A stretch of DNA of 64,000 bases from Ensifer sesbaniae (lineage in GTDB: Bacteria; Pseudomonadota; Alphaproteobacteria; Rhizobiales; Rhizobiaceae): the NCBI RefSeq assembly GCF_013283665.1, contig NZ_JABEKU010000004.1:186001-250000 (forward strand). Direction: 5' to 3'. Below, one piece after another: positions 51,558 through 60,836 of the stretch. The notes below the pieces were generated by a model. It saw nothing but the letters and a program-made list of their open reading frames with translations, did not search any database and had not been told where the DNA came from. Position 1 is the stretch's first letter; every line of letters starts with the position of its first letter. The translations under genes were made by a program, and so were the position numbers.

Positions 51558-52346
51558 ATGTGGGAAAACTATGCGGCAGTTCTGCCTGCCAATGGGTGGA
51601 ACTGGATTGCGGTGTGGCGCCGCAATTATCTTGCGTGGAAAAAAGCCGCGCTTGTGTCAATTCTCGGTAACCTCGCAGATCCCATGATCTATCTTTTTGG
51701 TCTGGGGACCGGTCTTGGTTTTATGGTCGGACGAGTCGAAGGCATGTCATACATTGCTTTCCTGGCAACTGGCATGGTCGCGGCGAGCGCGATGACGGCG
51801 TCTACGTTCGAAATTATTTATGCAGCGTTCGCGCGCATGCGCGATCAACGCAGTTGGGAGGCGATCTTGTACACGAAAATGACCCTTGGCGACATAGTGT
51901 TGGGAGAAGTCGTCTGGGCAGCTACCAAGGCGCTTTTGGCCGGAACTGCGATTGCGGTGGTTGCAGCCATTCTGGGTTATGCGGTTTGGTCATCCATTCT
52001 CCATATTGTGCCGGTTATCGCCCTGACCGGAATCGCGTTTGCGAGTCTGGCAATGGTCGTTGCGGCGCTCGCGCCCAGCTACGACTATTTCATCTTCTAT
52101 CAGACCCTCATCCTCACGCCGATGCTGTTCTTGTCCGGTGCTGTCTACCCGGTAACTCAATTGCCCGGTAATGTTCAGCAGATGGCGACATTCTTGCCCT
52201 TGGCACATTCGATCGACCTCATTCGCCCGGCAATGTTCGGCCGGCCAGCCGCCGACGTGATCTTCCATCTTGGAATACTTTTCATTTTTGGCGTATTGCC
52301 CTTCTTCGTATCGACTGCCTTACTTCGGCGACGCCTAATGTCATAA
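51558..52346 (+). CDS. nodJ: NodJ, membrane subunit of the Nod-factor exporter
   Basis: 262 residues with six hydrophobic segments, ABC-2 permease type: [41 protein letters not shown], then [33 protein letters not shown], and [39 protein letters not shown]. It forms the channel energised by NodI. It is the last gene of the nodABCSUIJ operon; no further nod gene follows. Confidence 0.97.
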   Translation: MWENYAAVLPANGWNWIAVWRRNYLAWKKAALVSILGNLADPMIYLFGLGTGLGFMVGRVEGMSYIAFLATGMVAASAMTASTFEIIYAAFARMRDQRSWEAILYTKMTLGDIVLGEVVWAATKALLAGTAIAVVAAILGYAVWSSILHIVPVIALTGIAFASLAMVVAALAPSYDYFIFYQTLILTPMLFLSGAVYPVTQLPGNVQQMATFLPLAHSIDLIRPAMFGRPAADVIFHLGILFIFGVLPFFVSTALLRRRLMS

Positions 52347-52683
52347 AATCGGCGCCAAACACCAAATTGGAAGGCACAGTCATCGATGTAGGGACGGCAC
52401 TACCGCGGGCGGCGCTCCGAGATTCAGCGGCTCTCCAGGTGATCCTCGGTTAGGCCGAGGTAATGGCAGTTGGGGCTCGCCCAGCCTATTTGTCAACATG
52501 GCCAAATCGCAGCTTCGAGTCGAACCGGCTTTCATGCGACACATTGCCCTCCACGGCCCGATAAAGCGGTTCTTCCTGACCACGGTTGATCTCGATCAAC
52601 ATGCCCCGGACACGCGCAGCCTACCGGTGTTTCTTGCAAGGGTTATTGCTGATTCAATTATTGCTGGTTCAAGGAGACGTCAA
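52347..52683. other. Intergenic region after nodJ
   Basis: 337 bp without a supported gene. A small hairpin (CCTCGG-TTAGG-CCGAGG, about 52444-52460) could contribute to termination but has no T-run. The end carries AAGGAGACG, the RBS of the ompW remnant. Confidence 0.4.
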
Positions 52684-52998
52684 ATGAACATGAATGACGC
52701 ACGGCATCTGAGATGGATCGCGGGCGCAGGTGCGGCTTTTTTCGCATGCGGGGCAGCCGCCGCGGACCTGACATCATCGCCTGTCGTCCATGTGGCAGAG
52801 GATGTAGCGACTGGACTAAGCCATTGGCAGATCCGCGTGCGCGGTTTGGGCGTTATCACTGAGGATAGTGGTTCAATAAACGGCGTGCCGGGCTCGGACC
52901 TTTCCTATTCGGACTCACTGAGCATGCGCGATTCTCGGGGGGGGGACCGAAAGAACATCGATGAGAAGCCAGGCTCAGGCCGCGCTGTCGAGCCGTAA
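52684..52998 (+). pseudogene. OmpW-family outer membrane protein, N-terminal fragment
   Basis: The first about 75 residues are a clear OmpW start: signal peptide LRWIAGAGAAFFACGAAAADL, then IRVRGLGVITEDSGSINGVPGSDLSYSDSLS. After a G-rich run near 52935 (GGGGGGG) the frame leaves the family and ends at 52998 after 104 residues, where about 210 are expected. RBS AAGGAGACG is intact. A slipped G-run or a deletion broke it. Confidence 0.7.
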
Positions 52999-53649
52999 TC
53001 GGCGCACCGTATCGTTCGCAAAGGACAGAGGCAGACGGCCGTGGCGGCCGCCTTCGGAGCCCGCAAAGGACCGATTACAAATGGGTGAGGCGCTATCGAC
53101 GAGAAGGTTCTCCCTCTCCGCCCATAATCGTCCATTTAGAAGCAGTAGGTCACGCCCGCGCCGATCAACCACGGATCGATTTTTGCCTTTCGGCGAGATC
53201 ACCTGTTGAGTGCCGATAGCGTCGGCACGCTCTGAACGATTGGCGCGGCCGGCGTGCGCCTCGGCTACGTGCTTGCAGATGGCGGTTATGTGATAGCTCG
53301 CTTTGAAGCGATTTCCACCCCCGGCTGTCGTTCCCGCCGACGTCCTTTATAACACCGGCGGCATCGACGAAGGCATCTCTGATGTCTGCGGCGGAAAGGT
53401 CGCAGGCGCGCTCAGACGCTATTCGGAGGGTCTTCAGCACGTCTTTGACGCCGTGATGCCGGCAGTCCATGTCTGCTCGCGCATGTCGCGTGTATCGATG
53501 GAGTGATCGAGGGAGTGATCGAGAAGGCGGCTGACTTAAGGAGGCGACAGCTTCTCGGGCTTGTTTACAGCGTTCCTAAATCAGAAATGAATCTGTCGTG
53601 AGACTCATGGACTGCTCTTTGTGGGCCTGAGCCGTTCGGTACAAGCGGT
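52999..53649. other. Rearranged non-coding stretch
   Basis: 650 bp with short frames on both strands, none recognisable as a whole gene. The only identified piece is the inverted OmpW C-terminus at 53136-53190. Mobile-element scars are likely given the RIT elements that follow. Confidence 0.4.
53136..53190 (-). pseudogene. OmpW C-terminal fragment in inverted orientation
   Basis: On the minus strand the codons just before a TAA (53138-53136) read KIDPWLIGAGVTYCF, the terminal beta-strand of OmpW proteins (usual form IDPWVxGxGxGYRF). Upstream the frame meets a stop after about 20 codons. It lies opposite in strand to the N-terminal fragment at 52684, so an inversion or two separate gene copies are needed to explain it. 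Confidence 0.5.
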
Positions 53650-54084
53650 TTATGCGGGATCATGTCCTGCGAGCGCTTTCATAAGGTCTAGGGTCCGGCT
53701 CCGCACCCTTTTGTCGGTGATTCGGGAAAAGGCGCGAATAAGCGCAAGACCTTCATCACTCGACGCAAACTCCACGATTTCTGATTGCAGCCGCTTTTGG
53801 CCACTGCGGTCACCGCTGTCGACTGCCGCGGCCCCGGGCATATCCTCGAAAAAATAGGAAACTGGCGCATTCAGCGCGTCTGCGATCTGCTGGAGGCGGC
53901 TTGCACCTACGCGGTTTGTGCCCTTCTCGTATTTTTGTACCTGCTGAAACGTTACTCCGATAGCCTCCGCAAGAGCCATCTGTGTGACCTGCTTCCACAC
54001 CCGGCGCATCCGGATTCGACGGCCGACATGCACATCGACAGGTTCAGGCTTTCCCTTCGTTTTTTCGGGGTTAGGATTCAACAT
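53650..54084 (-). CDS. XRE-family transcriptional regulator
   Basis: 144 residues from ATG 54084 (MLNPNPEKTKGKPEPVDVHVG), preceded by GGAG six bases upstream; the ATG four codons earlier is weaker. The Cro/CI HTH reads ALAEAIGVTFQQVQKYEKGTNRVGASRLQQIADAL, a very common rhizobial plasmid-borne type. The C-terminal part DEGLALIRAFSRITDKRVRSRTLDLMKAL is characteristic of the same group. Target unknown. It is transcribed away from the RIT elements. Confidence 0.88.
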   Translation of the reverse strand: MLNPNPEKTKGKPEPVDVHVGRRIRMRRVWKQVTQMALAEAIGVTFQQVQKYEKGTNRVGASRLQQIADALNAPVSYFFEDMPGAAAVDSGDRSGQKRLQSEIVEFASSDEGLALIRAFSRITDKRVRSRTLDLMKALAGHDPA

Positions 54085-54150
54085 GCACTTCTCCATGTAC
54101 TTTCAGCGATAGAGTCTCCTGCACCAGCAGCGCCAGACCCTGCATGCCCT

Positions 54151-54180
54151 TGCGCTTATGTGGTGCACCACATAAGCGCA
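54151..54180. repeat. 30-bp perfect palindrome at the left end of the outer RIT element
   Basis: TGCGCTTATGTGGTG is followed directly by its exact reverse complement CACCACATAAGCGCA, with no spacer. The right arm runs into the outer terminal repeat of RIT-2 (GCGCAACTATCGGCG). It could be a folded recombinase site or two fused element ends. Confidence 0.85.
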
Positions 54181-54270
54181 ACTATCGGCGTCCATGATTA
54201 TGTGGAGCCGGAGAGGCTGATGACCGCATTGTCGGCTTTCCAACATCCATCGACTCCACATAACAATGCA

Positions 54271-54508
54271 CTATCGCGCGGCAAGCATCGCGATCAGTCT
54301 ATCCGGCGGGCGGAATTTGCCTGGCTTGATGCCGAGCGGCGCCAGCGCGTCGAGCATCTCGAGTTTTTCGGTCGGGTCAGCGCGCAGGTAGATCTCCGTG
54401 CTCTGGAGAGTGGCGTGACCGAGCCACAGCGCTACCTTGCGAATGTCGCGCGTCGCCTGAAGCATGTGCATGGCGCAGCTGTGCCGCTTATGTCTCCCTC
54501 TACATAAT
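54271..54508 (-). pseudogene. RIT-2 third recombinase (ritC), C-terminal piece
   Basis: The frame RHSCAMHMLQATRDIRKVALWLGHATLQSTEIYLRAD, ending KFRPPDRLIAMLAAR, is the C-terminal catalytic part of a tyrosine recombinase (His/Trp-containing LGH block and Tyr in EIYLRAD). It supplies what is missing from the piece at 57931-58704, which ends in HVLRH. The 22 bases nearest RIT-1 (54487-54508) form a TTATGT/ACATAA dyad and do not fit the reading frame. Confidence 0.8.
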
Positions 54509-54626
54509 CGCCACTATCTACCCTGCCGGACTATGTCGGGTAGCTTTGTTCTGGGCGGTAAATGTCTGGGAAATAAATCTATTTCCTTCAAGAGCGCCGA
54601 GGCCACCCGACATAGTCAGCCGGGAT

Positions 54627-55625
54627 TCAGAGGCTGTTCAAGAACCCCAACAAACTGTCATCTGGTCGAAAGCGGGATGACATGCCGGCATATGGGGAGG
54701 TCTTTGCTAAGGCTGCTTCCTTCATTGCCAATGTCGCCTCGAGGTAGATTTGTGTGGTCTCGACCGATTCATGGCCGAGCCACAAGGCAATCACGGCGCG
54801 GTCGACGCCCGCTTGCAACAGGTCCATGGCCATTGTGTGCCTCAGGCGATGAACAGTTACGCGCTTTCCCTTCAGCGACGAGCATGTGCCAGAAGCGGTC
54901 TGGCGGTGCTTGTTCAAGATATACTGGACACCATGAACGCTGAGCCGCTCGCCTCTGGCGCTGGGAAACAGGATGCCCTCATCTCCGCGCTGCGTTTCCT
55001 TCAGCCAGCTTCTCAGCACGTCGGTTGTCGCTTTGGCGAACGGGGTACATCTTTCCTTGCGCCCTTTGCCAATGACGCGCAGATGAGCGCCTGTTCCGAA
55101 AAAGAGATCATTCCGCTTGAGACCGGTGATCTCCGACAGACGCAAGCCGGTCTGCACGGCGACCAGGAGAAACGCATGATCGCGCCGCCCGGCCCATGTC
55201 GATCGATCCGGTGCGGCCAGCAGTGCATCCACTTCCGGGCGGGTCAGGAAACTGACGGGCGTTCGGGTGAAGCGCTTGCTGGGAATGGCAAGAATACGTT
55301 GAATCTGAGCGGAATGCTCCGGCGCCTCGAAGGCCGCATAGCGAAAGAAGGAATGAATTGCCGTGAGGCGGAGATTGCGGCTGCGGACGCTGATCCCCTG
55401 ATTGTTCTCAAGGTCATCAAGGAAAGCCGTAATCAACGGGGTGTCTATCTCCTCGAAGCTTAGGCGAGACGGTGGCTTGTGCAAAGTTCGTTCGGCAAAC
55501 TTCAGCAACTGCCGAAACGTGTCCCTGTAGGAACTGATGGTATGAGGGCTTGCCTGCCGCTGTTGCATCAGGCGTTGAATGAGAAAGCGCTCCAAAAGTG
55601 GCGCCAGACTGGCATGCTTGATCAT
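54627..55625 (-). CDS. RIT-1 tyrosine recombinase C
   Basis: 332 residues. The N-terminal SAM-like core-binding domain reads QASPHTISSYRDTFRQLLKFAERTL. The catalytic Arg is in QTGLRLSEITGLKRNDL, the Lys in HLRVIGKGRKERCTPF, His-x-x-Arg in VHRLRHTMAMDLLQAG, the second His in WLGHESVETT and the nucleophile Tyr in TTQIYLEATLAMK. All residues of an active recombinase are there. Its start overlaps the ritB stop (ATGA). Confidence 0.9.
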   Translation of the reverse strand: MIKHASLAPLLERFLIQRLMQQRQASPHTISSYRDTFRQLLKFAERTLHKPPSRLSFEEIDTPLITAFLDDLENNQGISVRSRNLRLTAIHSFFRYAAFEAPEHSAQIQRILAIPSKRFTRTPVSFLTRPEVDALLAAPDRSTWAGRRDHAFLLVAVQTGLRLSEITGLKRNDLFFGTGAHLRVIGKGRKERCTPFAKATTDVLRSWLKETQRGDEGILFPSARGERLSVHGVQYILNKHRQTASGTCSSLKGKRVTVHRLRHTMAMDLLQAGVDRAVIALWLGHESVETTQIYLEATLAMKEAALAKTSPYAGMSSRFRPDDSLLGFLNSL

Positions 55626-56584
55626 GTCCGGTCCTCCCAGCGGCGCTCAAGACGACGCATCGCTTCGGTCATCAGCTCAGGTGAGGCGCTAAGGTACCAT
55701 TGCGTGTCGGCCACATGGGCATGGCCGAGATAGGTGGACAAAATCGGCAGAAGCCGCTCTGGATCTTGCTCGGCTTGATACCAGCGCAACAGCGTATTTG
55801 TGGCGAAGACGTGCCGCATGTTGTGCAGACGCGGGCCGTGGCTGTCATCAATCCCGCGCAGGCCAATCCGCCGGGACAGAGCATAGAATGTTCGATGAAT
55901 GCCACCCACGTCGAGGCGATTACCTCGATAGGATGTGAACACATACGGCGACGCCGCCAGGGCCGCATTTTGTCGATGTCGGCGTTTGATCAGATCTTGC
56001 AGCACCGTGCACGTTGTTGCGTGCATCGGCACGAGACGGGACTTTCCAAACTTCGTGCCACGGATCGTCAGCACCATGGCGTCGAAATCGATGTCCGAAA
56101 GCTTGAGGTTCCGCGCCTCGCCGAGGCGCAGGCCGGCCACACTCAGCAATCCGAACAGGCAGTAGTATGTCAACGACCTGAGTTTGCAGCAGGTATAATG
56201 GCACGGCATCTCGAGCGCGGCGGACAGAAGCCGCCGGATGTCGTCCTGTGAGTAAAGATATGGCCGCGCCCGCTTCGGGCGAAATGGCAGCAGGCCGTCT
56301 GGCGGAATTTGTGTCCGCGGATCGGTGGCAACATGGTGACGGGCAAATCCGCGAATGAAGCTCAGCCGCCTGGCCCAGTTTGATGGTTGCGTTTTTATGG
56401 GCAGCTGGGCCCATTCGAGGGCCAGTTCCGTGGTGATGTAGGGGGCATCTTTGGCTTCCATGAAGCTGACGAAATCGATCAACCCTCTTCCCGCTTGTCG
56501 TAGCTTGAACCCCAATCTGCGGCGCATCTCGATATAGTCGTGGGCAGCTTGTCGGAGTGCGCTCATTGGACCGCTCCCGGCCAT
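55622..56584 (-). CDS. RIT-1 tyrosine recombinase B
   Basis: 320 residues. Catalytic Arg in SVAGLRLGEARNLKLSD, Lys in IRGTKFGKSRLVPMHA, His-x-x-Arg in LHNMRHVFATNTLLRWYQAEQ, second His in STYLGHAHVADT and Tyr in TQWYLSASPELM. The N-terminus (EMRRRLGFKLRQAGRGLIDFVSFMEAKDA) is typical of the second protein of RIT trios. It overlaps ritA by about 20 bp, so the three genes form one translationally coupled unit. Confidence 0.9.
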   Translation of the reverse strand: MAGSGPMSALRQAAHDYIEMRRRLGFKLRQAGRGLIDFVSFMEAKDAPYITTELALEWAQLPIKTQPSNWARRLSFIRGFARHHVATDPRTQIPPDGLLPFRPKRARPYLYSQDDIRRLLSAALEMPCHYTCCKLRSLTYYCLFGLLSVAGLRLGEARNLKLSDIDFDAMVLTIRGTKFGKSRLVPMHATTCTVLQDLIKRRHRQNAALAASPYVFTSYRGNRLDVGGIHRTFYALSRRIGLRGIDDSHGPRLHNMRHVFATNTLLRWYQAEQDPERLLPILSTYLGHAHVADTQWYLSASPELMTEAMRRLERRWEDRT

Positions 56585-57801
56585 ACCACAGCCAATGTTC
56601 GCAGGGCGTTGAGATCAACCTTGGCGTAAATCGCCGTTGTCTCCACATGGCGGTGCCCCAGAACTTCGCCGATCTCGCCGAGCGAGGCACCGCCACGCAG
56701 CATCTCGGAAGCGAGACCGTGGCGGAACTGGTGCGCACCCGTTGTGGGAGCATTGATGCCAGCCCGTTGAAGGCGACGGCGGATGGCGCATCCAAATCCA
56801 CTCGGACCGTCGAATCCCCGGATCGGGGCTTTGCCGCGCAAAAAGACACGCCGGCAGGCGCTGCGTGGTCGCCCGTTCCGTAAGTAATCGGCGATGGCCT
56901 CGCCAACATCCGCTGATAACGGCAAGTCATTGCGTTGACCGCTCTTGCCCCGGACACGGATCTGTCCGGCGACCCAATCGATATCGCCAAGCTCGAGCGT
57001 GATCACCTCGCTCGAACGAAGGCCGAGCCGAGCCAGCATGAGGATCATGGCATAGTCGCGGCGTCCCATGGGTGTCTGGCGATCGATGCTGGCAAGCAAC
57101 CGGGTTACATCGTCACGGCCGATCGCACGAGGAATAGACGAAAGCCTCCAGTTGGCCACGATCGGCACTGCCACAGCCAAATCTGAGGTGATATCCCCGT
57201 TATAGCGCGCATAGGAAAGAAACGATCGCAGCGCGGTGGTCATGATCTTCGCGCGTCTTATGTTCAAACGCGAAGTTCTTTTTTGAACGAAATCGGTCAC
57301 ATCGACAGCGCGCAACTCTGCGAGCGAAACAGCACCTTCACTGAAGCGGAAATTGAGGAAATCCCGGACGACTGGCCGGTAATTTATAATCGTTTGGCGG
57401 TTCAGCGCGCGGGCGTCTCGCAAATACGATTCGTACGCCTGTAACTTTAGATCGATAGATGAAGGCTGGTGCTCGTCCTCTGCCTCTTCGCGAATGGCCC
57501 CGATGCCTCGCAAAAAATCCAGCAAGTGTCGGAGAGCAGCGTCATCTCCACGTCTTGGCCGTCGAAATTGGGCGCGCTCCTGCAGATAATGTCCGGCGTG
57601 CTCTCCACGGATATCGGCCAGATCGATCCTGTTTTGACCAAGCCAATTGCTGAAACCGGCCGCCATCTGCACCTGGTTCCTCGTCGAGACGAGACTGTAG
57701 CCCCGACCGATCAGCGACTCCGAAAACGGTATGATGTAACTCGCCACCGGCCCTTCTGGTGGCCGCGACAAAGCGAAACTATCATTGATGCGATACTTCA
57801 T
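56563..57801 (-). CDS. RIT-1 tyrosine recombinase A
   Basis: 412 residues from ATG 57801 (MKYRINDSFALSRPPEGPVAS) with GGGAG upstream; the frame allows six more codons. Catalytic Arg in ARLGLRSSEVITLELGD, Lys in VRGKSGQRNDLPLS, His-x-x-Arg in GAHQFRHGLASEMLRGG, second His in VLGHRHVETTAIY and Tyr in TAIYAKVD. It is the first gene of the trio, starting about 100 bp inside the right repeat, where the element's promoter must be. Confidence 0.9.
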   Translation of the reverse strand: MKYRINDSFALSRPPEGPVASYIIPFSESLIGRGYSLVSTRNQVQMAAGFSNWLGQNRIDLADIRGEHAGHYLQERAQFRRPRRGDDAALRHLLDFLRGIGAIREEAEDEHQPSSIDLKLQAYESYLRDARALNRQTIINYRPVVRDFLNFRFSEGAVSLAELRAVDVTDFVQKRTSRLNIRRAKIMTTALRSFLSYARYNGDITSDLAVAVPIVANWRLSSIPRAIGRDDVTRLLASIDRQTPMGRRDYAMILMLARLGLRSSEVITLELGDIDWVAGQIRVRGKSGQRNDLPLSADVGEAIADYLRNGRPRSACRRVFLRGKAPIRGFDGPSGFGCAIRRRLQRAGINAPTTGAHQFRHGLASEMLRGGASLGEIGEVLGHRHVETTAIYAKVDLNALRTLAVVWPGAVQ

Positions 57802-57930
57802 TATTTGCTCCCTTCCCAAGCTGGATTGCTGGAAGGGCTACGAACTATCTCTACTCCTTATCTATAAACCTTTGAAATCTTTGATCGAAATCTAGTTACC
57901 CGACATAGTCCGGCAGGGTAGATAGTGGCG

Positions 57931-58704
57931 CAGTACATGGGGCGATATCGACTTCGTCGCCAGCGTGGGCGCCACGCTGACGGCGGCGGCGACGTGCTTT
58001 TCGAGGATGTATTCGAAGCCGGAGCGCGTCATCATACGGCCAGCGGTGTTCAGGAAGAGCGCCGTGTCTCCATCCTTGGGTCTAACCGCGATCCAGGCGC
58101 GGAGCGCGGCAGCGGTCTCCTGCCAGAGTGGGAGCACGCGCTCCCGTCGTCCTTTGCCGATGATATGGATGCTGGCGGGTGACCGTCCGTCGAACTGGTC
58201 AAGCGCGAGACCGACGAGTTCGGAAACGCGTAGCCCGCCGGCGAAAGCCAGATGCAGCATGGCTCTATCGCGAATGCCTGATAATGTCCGTCGATCCGGT
58301 GCATTGAGCAGCGGGTGCACTTCAGTACGCGAAAGTGAAGCCACGAGCGCCTCGTCAATCTTCTTCATCGGAATGGCGTGCACCCGAAGGGCCTGATCCA
58401 GCACTGCGGGTGCACGGTGCTCGAGATAGCGGAAGAAAGACTTCACGGCAGCAAGCCTTGCGTTGCGCGAACGGGCCTTGTTGCCACGCGTCTCTTCGAT
58501 GTGTTCGAGAAAGGCGAGGATCATCGGTACGTCGATATCTTCGATCTGCAGCAGACACGGTCGCTTACTCAATCGTCGCGCAGCGAACGTCACCAGCAGC
58601 TGGAAGCTGTAGGCACAGGCATCGCAAGTGTGAACGCTTGCGCGTCGTTCCCGGGGAAGATGTCCGCGCAGGAACGCGGTGAGGTGCTGGGCAAGCTGGG
58701 TCAT
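57931..58704 (-). pseudogene. RIT-2 third recombinase (ritC), N-terminal piece
   Basis: Starts at ATG 58704 (MTQLAQHLTAFLRGHLPRERR), overlapping the original ritB stop as ATGA. It runs through the core-binding domain and catalytic Arg (FAGGLRVSELVGL) and Lys (HIIGKGRRERVLPL) to SPHVLRH, where RIT-1 begins. The reading frame then continues by chance into the RIT-1 end (YLPCRTMSGN) and stops. The missing C-terminus lies at 54271-54508, 3.4 kb away. Confidence 0.85.
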
Positions 58705-59613
58705 GCCGTCACTCCTCGATGCAATGTCTCGCCGGCTGTCGAAATATGCGCCATCAGCTCCGGCGTTGACTGGAGATACCAGTATGTATCGGTCACATGG
58801 GCGTGCCCCAAATAGGTGCTGAGGGCGGTGATATGCCGCGCCACCGCCTGAGAATCGTGCGCACAGCGTTCGAGAGAGCGGACGGCGAACGTGGCGAAGA
58901 TCGTGGATCCGCGGCCCTCGCGATCCTGCAGCGCCTCGCAAGCCGATCGATCGCATGATCTGCAGAAAGACCGTTATTACTGTCGGATAAGCGAGCGGCG
59001 TTCCCTGATGCGAAATGAAAAGCGCATCGCTCTGACTTCCCGCCTTCAGGCGAGTCGCGAGGTATCCGTCCAAGGCGCGTCGGGTCGTTGTGTGGAGCGG
59101 CAGCAACCGACTCTTCTTGAACTTGGTCTGAGCAATGATCAAGCCGTCGTCGGTCACGTCGTGTAATCGTATGGCGATTGCCTCCGAAACACGCATGCCG
59201 GTCGCTGCAATCAGCCCGAACATCGTGGCGTAGGAGAGCGGTCGGATTGTATCGTCGGGGCCAAGTCGATGAGCGGCGTCGATCAGCCGTCGGATCTCCC
59301 CGGGACTATAGATGTAAGGCGTGCGGCGCCTGCGACTGGTGCGGCCGAAAAGATCAGCGGAGGGAACTTCATGCCGCGGATCTTCGGCATGCAGTGCGAG
59401 CGCGAACCGGCGCACCGCCAACAAGCGATTGCGACGTTGTTCGGGTGAAGGCGCCTGTAGCGCCCACTCGTGCACGGTCGCCGTCGTTATGACATGCTCA
59501 CCGCGGTGCTCGGCAAAGGCGACAAAGTTGCGTAAAAGAATGCCCGGGGTCCGAAACTTGAATCCCAGTGCGCGGTGCAGCGCTGCATGGTCGGCGAGGA
59601 GCTGGCTCAGCAT
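58701..59613 (-). pseudogene. RIT-2 recombinase B, frameshifted
   Basis: Begins at ATG 59613 (MLSQLLADHAALHRALGFKF), with Arg in ATGMRVSEAIAIRL and Lys in AQTKFKKSRLLPLHT. After GPRIHDLRH (about 58895) the frame is lost. The expected sequence continues in another frame as FAVRSLERCAHD, then ALSTYLGHAHVTDTYWYLQSTPE with the Tyr, and ends in a TGA overlapping the ritC ATG. A single-base indel explains it. Read naively, B and C merge into one artificial 711-codon frame from 60027. Confidence 0.85.
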
Positions 59614-60836
59614 ACCAGCTCTCCCGGCCAGGGCTGGGCAATCTGCTCCAGCATCGCTACATCGACCTTGGCGTAATGTGCGGTCATATCGAGCGAACGG
59701 TGACGCAGCACCGTTCCAACAGCTTCGAGTGTGGCCCCCGAGCGCAGCATCGAGGTTGCCGCCGAATGGCGCAGCAGGCACGCTCCGGTCGACGGGGGAT
59801 CGGAAATGCCCGCACGTTTTAGCGCCAGCGCTACAATCGTGGAGACATGGCTGGACTGTGCAAATGACCGGTAGGGTGCAATCATTGTGAGAAAGACCGC
59901 CTCTTGATGCACGCGGGGCCGTTCCTGCTCGATGTACGCGAGAAGTGCATCGCCGACGTCCTGCGGCAATGGCAGCCGAACTTGACGGCGCGCTTTGCCA
60001 TTCAAGCGCAGCATGCCGGACGTCCATTCGATATCGCTGAGTCTGAGTCCGGCCACATCCCCGGCCCGCAGCCCCAGGCGAGCCAGTAGGAGCAGGATTG
60101 CACGGTCCCGCAAGCGCCCTCTGGTGAGTTGATCGCAGGATGCAATGACGCGCTCAACATCGGCGGCTGCAAGATACCGCGGCATCGACGAAAGGCGCCA
60201 TTGCAAGACCGGCGGAATGGCGTGATCGAGGTTGGGGCGGCACAGGCCGACACCCGCGAGGAACCGAAGATAGCTGCGCAAGGCGCTCGTTATGCTCCTC
60301 AGGTCGGCCGGCCCGGTTCGGTCGCGCCACTCGCGGACTACTTCACGGATCCTGGCGGCGTTATAGTCGAAGGTCGCCGTGCCGAGCTCCGGTAACAGCT
60401 TATGCAGTTGGCGAAGGTGACGGGTGATCGTTCGTTCCGACAGTTCCCGGTGGACGCGCAACCAACTCTGATAGTCGGCAAGGAGAGGATATGGCGACGC
60501 GACCTTCAAGGGTGGACGTGCGACGCCTGCCCTTTGCAGGAAAACAACGAACCTCCCGGCGCGGCGCGAATATTTTGGTGAGATACGCAGCCATTGCCGC
60601 CCACCAGGACATCGACACCGATGTTCGGCAAACCGACGAACGACATCGTCATCGATGACGTCGATCGAGATACCTGCGCTACCAAGCCAAGCCGCGAAAT
60701 GACGAGCCGAGGCCGTGTAGCCCTCAATGGTCAGCGGCGTGTATCTCTGAGCGGCAAGATCGGCCGGGAACTGTTCGATCCATGTCGACAACGGTCCTGG
60801 ATCGAGGAACCAGTGATTACGATTATTGGCATCCAT
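59607..60836 (-). CDS. RIT-2 tyrosine recombinase A
   Basis: 409 residues from ATG 60836 (MDANNRNHWFLDPGPLSTW), with GAGGAG upstream. Catalytic Arg in ARLGLRAGDVAGLRLSD, Lys in LNGKARRQVRLPLP, His/Arg region GACLLRHSAATSMLRSG, LRHRSLDMTAHY and Tyr in TAHYAKVDVAM. It seems intact although its two partner genes are broken, so RIT-2 is probably immobile. Confidence 0.85.
   Translation of the reverse strand: MDANNRNHWFLDPGPLSTWIEQFPADLAAQRYTPLTIEGYTASARHFAAWLGSAGISIDVIDDDVVRRFAEHRCRCPGGRQWLRISPKYSRRAGRFVVFLQRAGVARPPLKVASPYPLLADYQSWLRVHRELSERTITRHLRQLHKLLPELGTATFDYNAARIREVVREWRDRTGPADLRSITSALRSYLRFLAGVGLCRPNLDHAIPPVLQWRLSSMPRYLAAADVERVIASCDQLTRGRLRDRAILLLLARLGLRAGDVAGLRLSDIEWTSGMLRLNGKARRQVRLPLPQDVGDALLAYIEQERPRVHQEAVFLTMIAPYRSFAQSSHVSTIVALALKRAGISDPPSTGACLLRHSAATSMLRSGATLEAVGTVLRHRSLDMTAHYAKVDVAMLEQIAQPWPGELVC

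Larger units (their letters stand above)
54509..57930 (-). mobile_element. RIT-1: apparently intact recombinase-in-trio element
   Basis: Bounded by 34-bp perfect inverted repeats: CGCCACTATCTACCCTGCCG then GACTATGTCGGGTA at 54509-54542, and its exact reverse complement at 57897-57930. Inside are three overlapping tyrosine recombinase genes of 412, 320 and 332 residues in one direction, the defining arrangement of RIT elements. No passenger gene is present. It sits inside the third recombinase gene of RIT-2. Confidence 0.85.

Noticed and set aside
57892-60027. A 711-codon single open frame, at first sight a fused double recombinase
   Set aside because: It is ritB and ritC of RIT-2 placed in one frame by a single-base indel near 58895. 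The true ritB end, with the Tyr block and a TGA overlapping the ritC ATG, is readable in another frame. The first 138 codons are a shadow of ritA.
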